A stretch of 64,000 bases of DNA, taken from contig QCNJ01000001.1 in NCBI GenBank assembly GCA_003213235.1, positions 1 through 64,000 on the forward strand, read 5' to 3'. Position numbers and translations under genes: made by a program. Below are positions 61,942 through 64,000 of the stretch, one piece after another. The notes under the pieces are model-generated. The model worked only from the letters and a program-made list of their open reading frames with translations. It did not search any database and was not told where the DNA came from. This DNA comes from Prochlorococcus sp. AG-424-P18. GTDB lineage: Bacteria > Cyanobacteriota > Cyanobacteriia > PCC-6307 > Cyanobiaceae. The stretch's first letter is position 1, and each line of letters starts with the position of its first letter.

Positions 61942-63071
61942 TGTCTCTAAGTAAATTTAAATTTGATAAAAGAATAGTATTATCATTCTGGATAATATTA
62001 ATAGCTCTAATTATTGCAGCACCAACCTTACTTCCTGTATTTAGACTAAATCTTCTTGGTAGATACTTATCATTGTCCATAGTTGCTCTTGGTGTAGATC
62101 TTATCTGGGGATATACAGGTTTACTAAGTCTTGGACAAGGGATATTTTTTGCATTAGGAGGATATTGTGCAGCAATGTACTTGCAAATAACTAGCTCTTC
62201 TGAATTCCCAAATAATATTCCTGAATTTTTTGCTTTATATGGTGTTGAAAAATTGCCTTTTTTCTGGGAACCGTTTAGATCCCCAATTTTCACCTTCTTT
62301 GCTATCTGGATAATTCCAGCATTGGTTGCGGGTTTAATTGGATTTCTTGTTTTCAGAAATAGAATCAAAGGGGTTTATTTTTCTATACTTACTCAAGCGT
62401 CTCTTCTTGTATTCTTTAACTTCTTTAATGGACAACAAAAACTTATAAATGGAACAAATGGATTAAAAACTGATGTAACACAACTATATGGTCAGATGGT
62501 AGGTTCTGAGTCTATGCAAAGAATATTCTTTTGGATAACCGCCATACTAGTAATAGCCGCATTGTATTTTGCAAAGTGGGTAGTTAAAGGAAGATTTGGA
62601 AATATTCTTATTGGAATACGAGATGATGAACCGAGAGTTAGGTTTACAGGATATAACCCTGTAGTATTTAAGACGATAATATTTTCTATTGCTGGAGGTC
62701 TTGCTGGAATTTCGGGAGCTTTATATACTGTTCAGTCTGGAATAGTATCACCTCAGTTTATGACAGTTCCCTTCTCTATAGAAATGGTTATATGGGTTGC
62801 TGTTGGAGGTAGAGGAACTTTATTAGGAGCGATACTAGGCGCAGTTTTCATCAACTATGCAAAAAGTCTTGTAAGTGAAGCTTTACCAGCTAGCTGGATG
62901 TTTATCCAAGGAGGGTTATTTATCTTAGTTGTAACAGCTCTGCCAGAAGGAGTTTTAGGATGGATTCAAGGAGATGGTCCTAGGAATCTTCTTCAAAGAT
63001 TTGGTTTGAAAAGGAAGATTGAAACCTATCCAAGCTTAGAAGCTAACAATAATGAGGGGAATAATGAATAA
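61941..63071 (+). CDS. urtC: Urea ABC transporter permease UrtC
   Basis: LGVDLIWGYTGLLSLGQGIFFALGGYCAAMYL; GGRGTLLGAILGAVFINYAKSLVSEALPASW. Confidence 0.95.
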   Translation: MSLSKFKFDKRIVLSFWIILIALIIAAPTLLPVFRLNLLGRYLSLSIVALGVDLIWGYTGLLSLGQGIFFALGGYCAAMYLQITSSSEFPNNIPEFFALYGVEKLPFFWEPFRSPIFTFFAIWIIPALVAGLIGFLVFRNRIKGVYFSILTQASLLVFFNFFNGQQKLINGTNGLKTDVTQLYGQMVGSESMQRIFFWITAILVIAALYFAKWVVKGRFGNILIGIRDDEPRVRFTGYNPVVFKTIIFSIAGGLAGISGALYTVQSGIVSPQFMTVPFSIEMVIWVAVGGRGTLLGAILGAVFINYAKSLVSEALPASWMFIQGGLFILVVTALPEGVLGWIQGDGPRNLLQRFGLKRKIETYPSLEANNNEGNNE

Positions 63072-63813
63072 TAAAGATGTTCTAAATTTAATAAATATTA
63101 CTGTTAGTTTCGAGGGGTTTTTAGCTCTCAACAAACTTAATTTAAATTTAAAGAAAGGAGAATTAAGAGCTGTAATAGGACCTAACGGTGCAGGCAAAAC
63201 AACATTTCTTGATGTAATAACTGGAAAGGTTAAGCCAACAAAAGGAGAAGTTATTTTCAAAGGAAAATCTTTAGTAGGTAGAAAGGAGCATAAGATTGCT
63301 CGACTTGGAGTGGGAAGAAAGTTCCAAAGTCCAAGAATCTTTGAAAATTTAACAGTTAAAGAAAATCTTGAAATTTCAGTGTCAACTCCTAAAAACCCCT
63401 TAAACCTTATAAATAAAAATATTAAAGATGAGCAGCTTAATGAGATTGAACGTCTTATGAAGATTGTTAATTTAGCTCAAAAAGTAGATTCGAAAGCTGG
63501 TTCTTTATCGCATGGCCAAAAACAATGGCTTGAGATAGCCATGTTAGTAGGACAGAAGCCAGATTTAATGTTAGTTGATGAACCTGTTGCTGGTTTAACT
63601 GATGAAGAAACTGATCTTACAGCTGATTTATTAAAATCATTATCAGGAGAAAATACAGTAGTGGTAATAGATCACGATATGGAATTCATAAGAAGACTTG
63701 ATAGTAATGTTTCAGTATTAAATCAAGGCACCGTATTATGCGAGGGGACAATGGAAACTATACAAAAGGATCAAAAAGTTATTGATGTTTATCTGGGAAG
63801 GCCTGAGGATTAA
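63064..63813 (+). CDS. urtD: Urea ABC transporter ATP-binding protein UrtD
   Basis: VIGPNGAGKTTFLDVITGKVKPTKG; LSHGQKQWLEIAMLV; LMLVDEPVAGLTDEE. Confidence 0.95.
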   Translation: MNNKDVLNLINITVSFEGFLALNKLNLNLKKGELRAVIGPNGAGKTTFLDVITGKVKPTKGEVIFKGKSLVGRKEHKIARLGVGRKFQSPRIFENLTVKENLEISVSTPKNPLNLINKNIKDEQLNEIERLMKIVNLAQKVDSKAGSLSHGQKQWLEIAMLVGQKPDLMLVDEPVAGLTDEETDLTADLLKSLSGENTVVVIDHDMEFIRRLDSNVSVLNQGTVLCEGTMETIQKDQKVIDVYLGRPED

Positions 63814-63815
63814 TT

Positions 63816-64000
63816 ATGAAAAACTTACTGGAAATCAAATCATTGAATACATATTATGGCGAAAGTCATATTCTCAGAGATGTAGATTTAAATGTTCAAT
63901 CAGGAGAAATGGTTTGTTTGATTGGGAGAAATGGAGTTGGCAAAACAACTTTATTGAAATCACTTATTGGTTTGTTAAGACAAAAAAAAGGCGATATTTA
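63816..64000 (+). CDS. urtE: Urea ABC transporter ATP-binding protein UrtE, truncated by window end
   Basis: MKNLLEIKSLNTYYGESHILRDVDLNVQSGEMVCLIGRNGVGKTTLLKSLIGLLRQKKGDI... Confidence 0.93.
   Translation, partial: MKNLLEIKSLNTYYGESHILRDVDLNVQSGEMVCLIGRNGVGKTTLLKSLIGLLRQKKGDI

Overview
AT-rich, gene-dense cyanobacterial chromosome segment. Protein sequences and gene content (psaK, psb28, GUN4, ure/urt cluster, DUF1816/DUF1830/DUF3082/DUF3288/DUF3464/DUF3593 families) fit a high-light-type Prochlorococcus. I see about 60 supported CDS, one tRNA-Pro(GGG), two clear hairpin/terminator structures, two NtcA-type promoters and a LexA-like box. No rRNA, CRISPR, transposon or prophage was recognised. 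Main observations: (1) dxs, normally essential, is split by one in-frame TGA; (2) a STAS anti-sigma-antagonist gene missing from the ORF track appears to use a non-ATG/GTG/TTG start, and scpB may do the same with ATT; (3) six small single-TM-type ORFs (31-59 aa) lie on the minus strand in gaps not covered by the ORF track; (4) NtcA boxes upstream of glnA and urtA match at 12/14 positions with identical N22 spacing; (5) a probable SOS cassette umuD-umuC plus an HExxH protein; (6) a compact glucosylglycerate synthesis/salvage cluster next to a complete urease and urea-transport locus. No wholly new multi-gene system can be demonstrated from sequence alone. The hidden small ORFs and the SOS-linked HExxH protein are the best leads.
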